The notes: generated by a model not told the origin, from the letters alone. A DNA stretch of 64,000 bases from Kiritimatiellia bacterium (GCA_028716365.1 JAQUPZ010000010.1:103153-167152); one strand, 5' to 3'. Counted from the first letter of the stretch, positions 36,028-44,396 are shown. Numbers and translations: made by a program.

Positions 36028-37691
36028 CGTTGCCTCCAGGTTCCAAAAACCAGCTGGTCATTCAATGCTGGATAGTCCGGCGGTGGATCGGTTTCAAACC
36101 GGGTATCATAAGTATAATCCTTGTAAAACCCTGACGTAGTCTCTCCCGTCCAGGAATTAAATGTACCGACCGCACCACGGTTATGCTGGACTATACCACC
36201 ATGAACCATGAGCTTACCGCTTGGAGAACGGGTGTCGTGGTTAATAACTTTAAATGTCCCCTCTGTAGAAGAATTCGTGTCTATAAGACCTGTGGCCATC
36301 ATGTGGGAATAGATATTAAGATTACTGGGCGCATAGGTGGGAATAAAAATATCACTATATGCAATCATTCCCAGCGCATCATCGGAAAGCATATTGGTTT
36401 TGGAATCCACGGCATAATAAATGTGGTTCGTGATATAAATATCACGCTCGGATACAACGGTAAGCCGTCCATCCAGGGTCCCTGCCACATAGATATCACC
36501 CGGTCTGTTTGTAGTGGTTCCCGTAGTGGCTGTTTTGACATATATGACGGTATTGGAGGAACATCCCACAGCCTCGTTGTTCCACCCCATACGACTGTTC
36601 GTTATCAACATATTGGTGCCGGAAAACGTGAGACATGTTTGACCTTCAAGTTTGAGCGAGGCCTTACTCTCTAGATTTGAGAAACTGACCTTCTGCATGG
36701 TCTGGTTGGAAACGCCCAACAGGTATCCTGCGTGAAAAATACACGCATTTGTACTGCCGCCATATGTTGTTGCGGCGCTGGTACACTCGCCGTAAAATTC
36801 CGGATCGCCACTGAAACTCAATTGTTCAGTTGAATAAATAGAACCATAGAATTTCTCTCCCGCCTTGAAGTATATCCCATTGTTTGACTCCATCCATAAT
36901 GCATACTTGGCCCAGGTCTTCTGCTTGACAGTTTCACGCAGAATCACAACTGGCCGGCCTCGTACCGCTCCAACAGAAAGCATGGAATACTGGGCTCTTG
37001 CCTGACCAATATTGCCACTTCCGCTTCCCGTCCCATTGGTAGCAATAGTAGATTCAGCGGCCGCCAATGATATCCACCATTGGCCCACCGCCTTTCCGTT
37101 TGTATTAATATTGTCATTATAGATACTGACGCTCATATAATCGGAAATGATGTCATAAGAATTCTGGTTCTCGAGTTCCACAGTTTCACCGTCTATGGTG
37201 AAACCATTCTGATTTCCGTTCCCCTTGGGTTTGACATGGACCAGGGTGGCCTGGCCAATAAAGCCGGGATAATCCTGAACCAGCATATCACGGTTGATCG
37301 TGCTTCCATCCTGAAGTGTCACTGAGAATTCGTTATCAGCGCTGTTGTTGGGGTTAATGTTAATCTGGCCTCCCGCCGCGTGCCATGCGTCGGTTATGCT
37401 TGCCCCTGAAATAATGGTGGCAACATATGAACCTTCCCCTTCAAATCCGCATATCGACCCCGGCACGGTTCCGCCGTTGGCAATATACTGGGCTGCGCGT
37501 TCCACACCTGCCTCGGCCACATAAAATGCCTTCTCGTTATCCAGTCGAAGCCTTGCCTGCTTGCTGTGTGAACCCGAAACCATAATCATGACACTCAGCA
37601 GGCAACTGAGGATAAACGTAAGACAAATCACAGTTACCAGGGCCACACCTTGACGTTTGTCTTGTCGACCAATTGGAACATGATTATACAT
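36024..37691 (-). CDS. PilX/DUF4900-like pilus-associated protein (555 aa)
   Basis: The N-terminus has a basic segment (RQDKRQG), a membrane helix VALVTVICLTFILSCLLSVM and the FYVAEAGVERAAQYIANG stretch of PilX/GspK-like proteins. Residues about 270-420 (YALWMESNNGIYFKAGEKF, YGSIYSTEQLSFSGDPEFYG) look like DUF4900. The later part is rich in short strands and turns. It shares its architecture with the 373-residue protein at 30,789 but is longer. ATG 37691 has GAGGAGA upstream, overlapping the TGA of the prepilin before it. It is probably a large minor subunit or structural cargo of the pilus-like system. Confidence 0.7.
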   Translation of the reverse strand: MYNHVPIGRQDKRQGVALVTVICLTFILSCLLSVMIMVSGSHSKQARLRLDNEKAFYVAEAGVERAAQYIANGGTVPGSICGFEGEGSYVATIISGASITDAWHAAGGQININPNNSADNEFSVTLQDGSTINRDMLVQDYPGFIGQATLVHVKPKGNGNQNGFTIDGETVELENQNSYDIISDYMSVSIYNDNINTNGKAVGQWWISLAAAESTIATNGTGSGSGNIGQARAQYSMLSVGAVRGRPVVILRETVKQKTWAKYALWMESNNGIYFKAGEKFYGSIYSTEQLSFSGDPEFYGECTSAATTYGGSTNACIFHAGYLLGVSNQTMQKVSFSNLESKASLKLEGQTCLTFSGTNMLITNSRMGWNNEAVGCSSNTVIYVKTATTGTTTNRPGDIYVAGTLDGRLTVVSERDIYITNHIYYAVDSKTNMLSDDALGMIAYSDIFIPTYAPSNLNIYSHMMATGLIDTNSSTEGTFKVINHDTRSPSGKLMVHGGIVQHNRGAVGTFNSWTGETTSGFYKDYTYDTRFETDPPPDYPALNDQLVFGTWRQR

Positions 37692-37700
37692 TGTCTCTCC

Positions 37701-38195
37701 TCAATTCCGATAACGTACATACGTTGTTAATGTATTTGTTGCAACAAAACGACCATCTTCCAGACCCACCCTAACCATGATGTTCAATCCATTCGTAACC
37801 ATGGTTACACTGCTTGTCCGAACATTTTCACCTATGGTCAAAGGAACGGCATTGCTCACCGACATGTCTGTAAAGCGAATAACCTGGTCCGCTGGCTTAT
37901 AAGTAAAATTACCGTCATAACCATCCGGTGTGCTGTAAGTAACAGACCACAGCGCGCCGGTAACAGCAAAAACGACATTTGTATAAATTGCAGATCGAAG
38001 CCCGTTTGACCCATGGATACCATAAACCATTTTCTGGAGAATCATATCAGCTTCACGCATGCACCGCATCTGGACATCAGATGAATACCATGACCGGTTT
38101 GAAGCAAAATATACAGCCATGGTCCCGGCCATAACCATGGCAAAAACACTGGTAGCAAGCATGACCTCCGTTAATGAAAATCCGTTCCTTTTCAT
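37701..38195 (-). CDS. prepilin, GspH/GspJ-like (164 aa)
   Basis: MKRNG precedes FSLTEVMLATSVFAMVMAG, a class III prepilin signal with Glu5. A globular beta-rich domain follows (about residues 40-164; FTYKPADQVIRFTDMSV and beyond). Length and the READMILQKMVYG helix fit GspH/GspJ-type minor pilins. ATG 38195 is chosen because AGGA lies 8 bases upstream, overlapping the TAG stop of the gene before; an in-frame ATG at 38228 would overlap that gene and put 15 residues before the leader's glycine. It is the second gene of the operon. Confidence 0.85.
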   Translation of the reverse strand: MKRNGFSLTEVMLATSVFAMVMAGTMAVYFASNRSWYSSDVQMRCMREADMILQKMVYGIHGSNGLRSAIYTNVVFAVTGALWSVTYSTPDGYDGNFTYKPADQVIRFTDMSVSNAVPLTIGENVRTSSVTMVTNGLNIMVRVGLEDGRFVATNTLTTYVRYRN

Positions 38196-38205
38196 TTTTA
38201 TTTTC

Positions 38206-38571
38206 CTACTGGTGAACAGCATTCGCAATCGAAGTCGTTAACGTAACCGTCGACGAAACAGATCGCGACGGATCAACCCACGAAATAGTGAAATCAACAG
38301 TCTTAACGCCCGAATTTTCCGTGATTACATAATAACCGTTTGTCTGATTATGCTTTCCAACACTGAGCGCCGAGTCACTGTACTTATAAGTAGTCAGGTT
38401 CTCCATCATCCGCCTGGCATCATGCATCGCCACGAGATTGTTATTAGCATAGGCAACAGTTTTCTGACACATCACAAAACCTGTAAGCACTCCGGAAAGA
38501 GTAAGACCAAGAATCAGAGAGGCAATCATCACTTCAGGCATAGTTAGACCATTTTTATTTCCAGTTCTCAT
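38206..38571 (-). CDS. prepilin, GspI/PilV-like (121 aa)
   Basis: The start MRTGNKNG is followed by LTMPEVMIASLILGLTLSG. Leu replaces the usual Phe at +1 and Pro lies before Glu5, but Glu5 and the hydrophobic helix are intact. The mature part is about 113 residues with an amphipathic DARRMMENLTTYKYSDSA segment. It is the first gene of the minus-strand cluster. A GGGGGG run on the minus strand, about 8 bases before the ATG, may serve as ribosome site. It resembles the 140-residue prepilin at 34,947. Confidence 0.82.
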   Translation of the reverse strand: MRTGNKNGLTMPEVMIASLILGLTLSGVLTGFVMCQKTVAYANNNLVAMHDARRMMENLTTYKYSDSALSVGKHNQTNGYYVITENSGVKTVDFTISWVDPSRSVSSTVTLTTSIANAVHQ

Positions 38572-38631
38572 CGTGGATTCCCCCCATGTAATTATCCAAA
38601 TTAATCTTACCCCCCCTTTTCGTAATATTAA

Positions 38632-38648
38632 AGCATTAATTGATCCAA
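38632..38648 (-). promoter_or_regulatory. sigma-54-like promoter of the prepilin cluster
   Basis: On the minus strand TTGGATCAATTAATGCTT has GG (38,646-38,645) and GC (38,634-38,633) exactly 10 bases apart. The -12 part (AATGCTT) is identical to that of the pilin promoter at 1,071; the -24 part differs from TGGCAC at two bases. GC to the start codon at 38,571 is 62 bases, close to the 70 and 56 bases at the other two sites. Upstream of it, 38,649-38,860 is AT-rich and I see no gene. Confidence 0.45.
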
Positions 38649-38862
38649 TAAATTGTGCATTTTTGTGACATTATGTGAAAGAACTGATTAATATGCCATA
38701 ACAAGACAACTTAAGTCGTTAATCTGCAAGTAAATACAAAAATTATCAAAATACCCCAAGTTCTTCTTAAAAAAATTTACCGATAACCGTTCATTCTCAA
38801 TGATTAGGGAAAATCTCTGCTACATTAAATAAATCAATGAAAAACTGCAAAGCCCAACTTGC

Positions 38863-38891
38863 TTGACAGCCTGATGCCTCAATCCTATAGT
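38863..38891 (+). promoter_or_regulatory. sigma-70-type promoter of the aldolase gene
   Basis: TTGACA (38,863-38,868) and TATAGT (38,886-38,891) are 17 bases apart, five of six matches at -10 and six of six at -35. Transcription would start near 38,898, about 30 bases before the ATG at 38,928. The contrast with the sigma-54-like site on the other strand of this gap suggests separate control of the two divergent genes. Confidence 0.7.
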
Positions 38892-38927
38892 GCCCTGCTT
38901 TTTGACCAATAAATAAAGGCAAATATC

Positions 38928-39935
38928 ATGAGTACTGAGAAACAGACTGCGCCCCTCAAGACCGGAAAAGGTGGATGGGTATGTTACAGACCTGACATCA
39001 AACTCCTTGATTGCACCATCCGTGACGGCGGACTCATCAATGATCATAAATTCGACGATAAACTGATAAAGTCTGTTTACGAAACCTGTGTTGCTGCCGG
39101 TATCGATTACATTGAGTTCGGTTATAAAGGCTCAAAGAAGATCTTTGCGCCTGCAAAATTCGGTGCCTGGAAATTCTGTGATGAAGATGATATCCGCAGA
39201 ATAATCGGCAAAAAATCATCAAAAATAAAAATTTCTGTTATGGCAGATGCCGACCGGACAGATTATCACGAAGATATCCTGCCAAAGGACAAAAGCGTAA
39301 TCGATTGTGTCCGGGTGGCCTGTTACATCAACCAGATTCCTCTTGCCATGGACATGATAAAGGACGCTCACGACAAGGGTTACGAGACCATGTTGCAGTT
39401 GATGGCTGTGTCAACGATAAATGAGCATGACCTGACTGAAGCCCTTGATATTGTGGCAAAGAGTCCGGCAGCCGGCGTATACATTGTTGACAGTTTCGGT
39501 TCCCTGTACTCGGAACAGGTCAGGGACCTTACAAAGATTTATCTCCATGCTTTGGCCGGAACCGGGAAAGATGTTGGTTTCCATGCCCATAATAACCAGC
39601 AACTGGCTTTCTCAAATACGCTGGAAGCGCTCATTACAGGTGCAAACAGGCTCGATGCAACAATCCACGGTTTGGGAAGAGGTGCTGGAAACTGTCCGAC
39701 GGAACTCCTTATCGGATTCCTCCATAATCCAAAGTTCCGTATAAGACCAGTCCTGGAATGCTGCCAGAACATTTTTGCCCCGCTCGCCAAACAGTTGGAC
39801 TGGGGTTACAGTATCCCCTACGCTCTCACAGGTCAGCTTAATCAGCACCCTCGTACAGCCATCAAAATGCGGGCAAGCGACAAACCTGACGACTACGTCG
39901 GCTTCTATGACCAGCTCATGGAAGAAGAGTCTTAA
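38928..39935 (+). CDS. DRE-TIM metallolyase (HMGL-like aldolase)
   Basis: This 335-residue enzyme has the HMGL/DRE-TIM barrel shared by 4-hydroxy-2-oxovalerate aldolase and homocitrate/isopropylmalate synthases. LLDCTIRDGGLIND provides the catalytic R-D pair and a metal-binding Asp. The metal-binding histidines are in VGFHAHNNQQLA, and DATIHGLGRGAGN forms the phosphate/substrate loop. The length fits the aldolase group rather than the synthases, which are longer and carry a regulatory domain. Substrate cannot be given; family members next to glycan genes sometimes act on sugar-derived keto acids. AAGG lies 8-9 bases before the ATG, and a good sigma-70 promoter lies upstream. Confidence 0.82.
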   Translation: MSTEKQTAPLKTGKGGWVCYRPDIKLLDCTIRDGGLINDHKFDDKLIKSVYETCVAAGIDYIEFGYKGSKKIFAPAKFGAWKFCDEDDIRRIIGKKSSKIKISVMADADRTDYHEDILPKDKSVIDCVRVACYINQIPLAMDMIKDAHDKGYETMLQLMAVSTINEHDLTEALDIVAKSPAAGVYIVDSFGSLYSEQVRDLTKIYLHALAGTGKDVGFHAHNNQQLAFSNTLEALITGANRLDATIHGLGRGAGNCPTELLIGFLHNPKFRIRPVLECCQNIFAPLAKQLDWGYSIPYALTGQLNQHPRTAIKMRASDKPDDYVGFYDQLMEEES

Positions 39936-39999
39936 GAGGAATCATGCCCAACCCAAAGGTAGTTCGGCCACGGGCGGGCTTGTTCTGTAAATGATACCG

Positions 40000-40710
40000 T
40001 TACAATCCAAGGAACTGGATCGCAAGTCCTGACGCAAAAATCGCTGCCCCTGCAAGCGCATGAGCGTATCGTTCTGTCTTGCCAAGACTGACCAGGTTTA
40101 TTCCCCACGAACCGGCAAGAACAACCCCAAGCATGGTCATAATCGTAACTGAACCGAACACCCCGGTAACGAGCAGAAGGCCCAACAGGCTGTGTTTTGC
40201 TGCAGGATACATCACAATCGGAATTAATGGTTCACAGGGACCGAAAACAAAAATCGTGAACAAAACCCAGGGCGTAATATTTTTTCCTTCTTCTTCATGC
40301 ACATGACTATGGTCATGTGTATGCGAATGATCGTGTACATGGAGAGTCGCATTGTCGTGTAGATGAATATGCCTGTGCGGCCTGTTTTTATAAGCCCTGT
40401 GCATACCCCAGACAAAATATGTAAATCCGAACCCGACAAGAAGCCAGCCTGCGATGTTCCCCCTCATTCCTTCAAACGCCTCAAGTTTCATAACACTTAT
40501 ACCAAAGGCTACACCCAACAGCCCGAGGACAACAGAACTGAGTATATGTCCTAATCCGCAAAGAAATGTAATTAAAGCTGTCCTGGACAATGACCATTTT
40601 CTGGCCTTACTCATAACTACAAAAGGCAGATAATGATCTGGGCCAAATATCGTATGGATGAATCCAAGAGAAGCCGCAGTAACACCTAAGACAACCAATT
40701 CTGTATTCAT
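40000..40710 (-). CDS. SafE/UreH-type membrane transporter with His-rich loop
   Basis: This 236-residue protein has six or so membrane segments. GFIHTIFGPDHYLPFVVM with conserved H and D residues near the N-terminus, GLGHILSSVVLGLLG and VFGPCEPLIPIVM are marks of the SafE/UreH/NiCoT-like group. Between helices 3 and 4 lies a loop (about 110-145) with more than a dozen His residues in HxH and HDHSH patterns, fitting binding of nickel, cobalt or zinc. AAGGA lies 8 bases before the ATG. It is divergent from the cobalamin importer genes, with 103 bases between, which favours cobalt; nickel for an unseen enzyme is equally possible. Confidence 0.75.
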   Translation of the reverse strand: MNTELVVLGVTAASLGFIHTIFGPDHYLPFVVMSKARKWSLSRTALITFLCGLGHILSSVVLGLLGVAFGISVMKLEAFEGMRGNIAGWLLVGFGFTYFVWGMHRAYKNRPHRHIHLHDNATLHVHDHSHTHDHSHVHEEEGKNITPWVLFTIFVFGPCEPLIPIVMYPAAKHSLLGLLLVTGVFGSVTIMTMLGVVLAGSWGINLVSLGKTERYAHALAGAAIFASGLAIQFLGL

Positions 40711-40813
40711 TTATACTATCCTTTTGTAGGTTTAAATTTATGACACCATCATCCATCAGTCAAACGAAAGATATCTTTATTTTTACCCCGTCGGCCGTCT
40801 AATATACATCCCC

Positions 40814-41680
40814 ATGAGAAGAAGATCATATATTACTCTTACTTTGTGTTTTGCAGTAATAGCAATAACCGGCTGCTCAAAAAAACAACAAGATGTATCT
40901 TCCGGTGACAGGATTGTGTCACTTGCCCCGAACATGACGGAGATTGTCTGCGCAATCGGCGCCGGAGATGTTCTTGTTGGAAGAACAACCGCGTGTAACT
41001 ACCCGCCTGAAATTGTTTCAAAAGTGCCGGCGGTTGGAGATTTCGGAGTTCCATCGTTTGAGTCAGTGGTAGCGGCCCACCCCACCTTGATTCTTGAAGC
41101 TGATCTCAAGAATGAAATTATCGGACGTAGACTTGACGAAATGGGACTGCGTCGCCTCAGGGTCCCGTGTAACAGCCTGTCCGATATCCCTGTTGCCATC
41201 AGAAGTATCGGCGTGGTACTGCACAAGGAGGCCAACGCCAATATACTGGCAGATAATCTCGTCGCAAACATTGAAGAGTTCAAAAGGGCCGTTCCGAAAA
41301 ATAACAGGCCGAAAGTATTCATGGAAATATCCAGCGATCCTCTGATAACAGCAGGAAGTAAATCATTCATCTCGGAACTGGTTGCTCTTGCCGGGGGCGA
41401 GAACATTGGTGACAAAATAACACGCCAGTATTTTGAAATATCTTCTGAATGGGTAGTTTCCCGCAATCCCGATATAATTCTCTGTTTGAACAAACCATCA
41501 AAGGGTGCGATACGGAATCTTGTAATGAAACGATCCGGATGGCAGGGAATCGCGGCCATCCGTCAGGGCCGGGTATATGACAACTTTAACCTGGACGTTA
41601 TATCCCGCCCCGGTCCGCGGGTTCTCCAGGGAATCGAGGAATTACGCGATTGCATCGCAGGAAAAAAGAAATCCGAATGA
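40814..41680 (+). CDS. btuF: cobalamin-binding lipoprotein, BtuF-like
   Basis: This 288-residue periplasmic binding protein has a lipoprotein signal: hydrophobic h-region and ITGC lipobox with Cys21. The mature part shows the class III binding-protein pattern: RIVSLAPNMTEIVCAIGAGD, VVAAHPTLILEAD, a long connecting helix, and SEWVVSRNPDIILCL. Length and motifs fit BtuF; siderophore-binding relatives are similar, so vitamin B12 is inferred mostly from the BtuC and BtuD genes downstream and from B12-dependent enzymes in this window. It opens the btuFCD operon; 110 bases to the next gene include an inverted repeat. Confidence 0.8.
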   Translation: MRRRSYITLTLCFAVIAITGCSKKQQDVSSGDRIVSLAPNMTEIVCAIGAGDVLVGRTTACNYPPEIVSKVPAVGDFGVPSFESVVAAHPTLILEADLKNEIIGRRLDEMGLRRLRVPCNSLSDIPVAIRSIGVVLHKEANANILADNLVANIEEFKRAVPKNNRPKVFMEISSDPLITAGSKSFISELVALAGGENIGDKITRQYFEISSEWVVSRNPDIILCLNKPSKGAIRNLVMKRSGWQGIAAIRQGRVYDNFNLDVISRPGPRVLQGIEELRDCIAGKKKSE

Positions 41681-41705
41681 GAAAGATTTTTGGAGAAGAA
41701 TCTTT

Positions 41706-41760
41706 GACAGAATTAACAAAATGTAAATTTTGTCATGTTGTTTATTCTGTTGATTCTGTC
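41706..41760. repeat. inverted repeat between btuF and btuC
   Basis: GACAGAATTAACA (41,706-41,718) and TGTTGATTCTGTC (41,748-41,760) pair with one mismatch over 13 bases. A second perfect inverted repeat, CAAAAT-GTAA-ATTTTG, lies inside (about 41,717-41,732). Neither stem is GC-rich and no T-run follows, so an mRNA stem-loop that tunes the btuF/btuC ratio or a dispersed AT-rich repeat is more likely than a terminator. Confidence 0.5.
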
Positions 41761-41790
41761 TAAATATTTAAAACGACACGAAAATGAAAC

Positions 41791-42768
41791 ATGTTTAAGC
41801 GTAACCATATAGTAATCTACTTTCTCGTTGCAGTGCCCATTATTCTGCTTCTTTGCATTATGACGGGTTCCACTGGTTTTGGAATTCCAGACACGGGCAC
41901 AGAAACAGGCAGAAGCATCTTATACCTCCGCCTGTACCGTGTATTTACCGGTTTTGTTGTCGGCGCAGCCCTTTCCTGCGCAGGAGCAGTTCTCCAGGCA
42001 CTGCTCAGAAATCCACTTGCCGAGCCATACGTTATCGGTGTCAGCAGCGGCGCAGGTCTTGGTGCAACGCTTGCCATAGCGTCAGGTCTTTCCGCCATCA
42101 GCAGCGCAACACTTCCATTCAGTGCTTTTGTTTTTGCCATCGCAACCTTGGTCATCGTATATGGGCTGGCAAACACAGCAGGCAGAATCTCAATTTATGG
42201 TCTCGTGTTGAGCGGTGTAATTGTCAGCTCAATCTGTTCCAGCCTTCTGATGTCCATCGTCGCACTGTCCCAATCCCATGAGATTCAAAGCATCATGTGG
42301 TGGCTGCTTGGAAATCTTGAAGTTTCATCACGACCGCTGTTTATCGTCTCATCAGTTCTCATCTTAGTTGGTTCATGCGGAATATGGCTTATGGCGCCCG
42401 AATTGAATGCATTGTCTCTGGGACGTGAAATGGCGCACCATGTTGGAGTGCGTACAAAATTATCGATTGCAATCGGACTGATCCTGGCGACATTGATTAC
42501 AGCAGCGGCAGTTTCCATATCCGGACTTATCGGCTTTGTAGGGTTGGTTGTTCCTCATACCGTAAGAACCATTACCGGGCCTGACCATCGCAGGCTCATT
42601 CCTGTAACTGCAATAACCGGCGGATTGTTTCTGGCGTTATGTGATGCCGTTGCACGGATTGCTCTGGCGCCGCGGGAACTCCCCGTAGGAGTTGTAACCG
42701 CGCTCATAGGCGGACCGTTTTTCATTACAATACTTCGAGGCCGTCGCAAACAAGGGTGGATTGAATAG
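41791..42768 (+). CDS. btuC: cobalamin/iron-siderophore ABC permease, BtuC-like
   Basis: This 325-residue FecCD/BtuC family permease has about ten membrane segments. SCAGAVLQALLRNPLAEPYVIGVSSGAGLGA, GLVLSGVIVSS and the ATPase-coupling stretch GLIGFVGLVVPHTVRTITGPDHR are all present. It forms the homodimeric channel of the importer, with BtuF outside and BtuD inside. ATG 41791 is right because an upstream ATG at 41,784 hits a stop after four codons. BtuD follows after 12 bases. Confidence 0.88.
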   Translation: MFKRNHIVIYFLVAVPIILLLCIMTGSTGFGIPDTGTETGRSILYLRLYRVFTGFVVGAALSCAGAVLQALLRNPLAEPYVIGVSSGAGLGATLAIASGLSAISSATLPFSAFVFAIATLVIVYGLANTAGRISIYGLVLSGVIVSSICSSLLMSIVALSQSHEIQSIMWWLLGNLEVSSRPLFIVSSVLILVGSCGIWLMAPELNALSLGREMAHHVGVRTKLSIAIGLILATLITAAAVSISGLIGFVGLVVPHTVRTITGPDHRRLIPVTAITGGLFLALCDAVARIALAPRELPVGVVTALIGGPFFITILRGRRKQGWIE

Positions 42769-42780
42769 AAACGTAATGAC

Positions 42781-44037
42781 ATGAAGACTGTACTTGAATT
42801 CAGGAATGTATCGGCTGGGTATCATAGTGTTCCCGTCATAAGGAACCTTGATCTTACCGTTACCGAAGGGCAAATGGTTGGAATACTTGGCCCAAATGGT
42901 GCAGGCAAAACCACATTTCTCCGCTGTATTACCGGCCTGTGTTCCCCAATGACCGGAATAGTCAGCATTTTTGGCTCCGATGTTACCCGACTGCCTGCAG
43001 CAGAACGTGCCCGGTTGATCGCAGTGGTACCCCAGGAACTTGAAATACCCGCATCATTCACCGTTCAGGAGATTGTAATGATAGGACGTACAGCATCGCT
43101 CAACCGGTGGAGTCAACCTTCCCTATGTGACGTCAAAATTGTGGAAAGGGCCATGGTATACACCGATGTAGCCGACATCAAGCATAGGCCAGTAACAGAA
43201 TTAAGCGGGGGTGAGAAACAAAGAGTCATTGTCGCCATGGCACTTGCGCAGGAACCACGCATGATACTCATGGATGAGGCTACTTCACATCTGGACATGA
43301 ACCATCGTCTGGAAATCATGCAAATTATCGAACGGCTTAATATCGAAAAAGGCGTATCCGTAATAATGGTCAGCCACGACCTCAATTTAACCGCTGAATT
43401 CTGCCAGCGTATTATTCTCATGGATCGCGGTAAAATAGCAGCAGATGGTAAGCCGTCTGAAGTACTCACGGAGAATATCCTCAGCACCATATACAATTGC
43501 AACGTACGGGTGCAGAAAAACCAGGCCAACGGTTCTGTCTGCGTCCTTCCCGCACCGCGGCTCACCTCGGCACATTCCGGCAGAGGCATCACCGTTCATG
43601 TTGTAGCCGGAGGCGGTTGTGGCGAAGAAATCCTACGCCGGCTCAATCTGGCTGACTATACAATCACCTCCGGTGTTTTAAACAAAGGTGATAGCGATGC
43701 AGAAGTGGCTGGAGTTCTGGGGATTCCAACAGTACTTGAGAAACCATTCTCCCCCGTAAGCAGGGATATTCTTGATAAAGCACTAGTCATGGCAGAGTCA
43801 GCCGATATAATTGTGGTATGCGCCGTTCCTTTCGGACCGGGCAACGCAGGTAATCTCGAACTGGCGGAACAGGCTCTTGCCAAAGGAAAACAAGTCTTTC
43901 TTATAGATGGCATAAGCCAGCGTGATTATACTTATAACCGTGAAGCCACCACAAGGGCACAAAAGCTTCTGCAAAACGGGGCTCGAGTATTTCAAAACAT
44001 CCCAGAATTATTGAAAGCCCTACCCACAAGCGCATAG
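42781..44037 (+). CDS. btuD: cobalamin ABC ATPase BtuD with extra C-terminal domain
   Basis: Residues 1-about 250 are a complete FepC/BtuD-type ATPase: Walker A GPNGAGKTT, Q-loop VVPQELE, signature LSGGEKQR, Walker B MILMDEATSHLD and switch His in MVSHDLN. About 160 residues follow (from about 260) that a standard BtuD lacks. They form a Rossmann-like alpha/beta domain: ITVHVVAGGGCGEEILRRL, ADIIVVCAVPFGPGNAGNLE and ALAKGKQVFLIDGISQRDYT. I have seen such tails on other B12-type ATPases, but I cannot assign the function; nucleotide or corrinoid binding, or feedback on transport, are possibilities. It ends the operon. Confidence 0.88.
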   Translation: MKTVLEFRNVSAGYHSVPVIRNLDLTVTEGQMVGILGPNGAGKTTFLRCITGLCSPMTGIVSIFGSDVTRLPAAERARLIAVVPQELEIPASFTVQEIVMIGRTASLNRWSQPSLCDVKIVERAMVYTDVADIKHRPVTELSGGEKQRVIVAMALAQEPRMILMDEATSHLDMNHRLEIMQIIERLNIEKGVSVIMVSHDLNLTAEFCQRIILMDRGKIAADGKPSEVLTENILSTIYNCNVRVQKNQANGSVCVLPAPRLTSAHSGRGITVHVVAGGGCGEEILRRLNLADYTITSGVLNKGDSDAEVAGVLGIPTVLEKPFSPVSRDILDKALVMAESADIIVVCAVPFGPGNAGNLELAEQALAKGKQVFLIDGISQRDYTYNREATTRAQKLLQNGARVFQNIPELLKALPTSA

Positions 44038-44355
44038 TGTGACACCTCCTACAATGTTCGCTAAAATGTGTCACTCACAGGTCCTATTCTCCGGCATTCT
44101 CACATACGCAACCAATAAGCCCCCCTTCCCCCAGACACCTGAATTTCTTCATTTTCCTTAAATTTTACACCATGTTTATCACCTTTGAGAAGTGAATACA
44201 TTTCTTATTCTTGAATCATTTTTTATCAAATTGGCATTTTCATCAATGAAATCAATTATTCCTGATAACTTGCCTTTTTCGGGCCTGAAACTTTTTTGCA
44301 TTTTACTGTTGTTTTGCACAGGGTATGCTTGTACTATGTATTGGTTGTTATCCAC
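44038..44355. other. 318-base gap between btuD and pilM, no gene seen
   Basis: This AT-rich stretch has no convincing open frame. A 7-base inverted repeat with a 22-base loop (GTGACAC 44,039-44,045 and GTGTCAC 44,068-44,074) follows btuD and may aid termination, but it lacks a T-run. I searched for a GG-N10-GC sigma-54 motif before pilM and found none; a weak TTGCAC...TGTATT pair near 44,315-44,340 is the only sigma-70 candidate. Confidence 0.5.
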
Positions 44356-44396
44356 TTATGAAGAACTTTAAAGATATTTATGAAGAACTTTAAAGA
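44356..44396 (+). repeat. 22-base tandem duplication over the pilM start codon
   Basis: The 19-base sequence TTATGAAGAACTTTAAAGA occurs at 44,356-44,374 and again at 44,378-44,396, a 22-base period. The second copy holds the pilM start (ATG 44,380). The first copy holds a decoy ATG (44,358) in a different frame, which ends after 11 codons at TAA 44,391-44,393, overlapping the first codons of pilM. Confidence 0.9.

Noticed and set aside
40711..40813. A cobalamin riboswitch before btuF.
   Set aside because: The gap is only 103 bases, shorter than the usual element, and contains no B12-box-like sequence.
44280..44345. A sigma-54 promoter before pilM.
   Set aside because: No GG and GC pair with 10-base spacing occurs in the gap; the TTGCAC and TGTATT pair is a weak sigma-70 match only.
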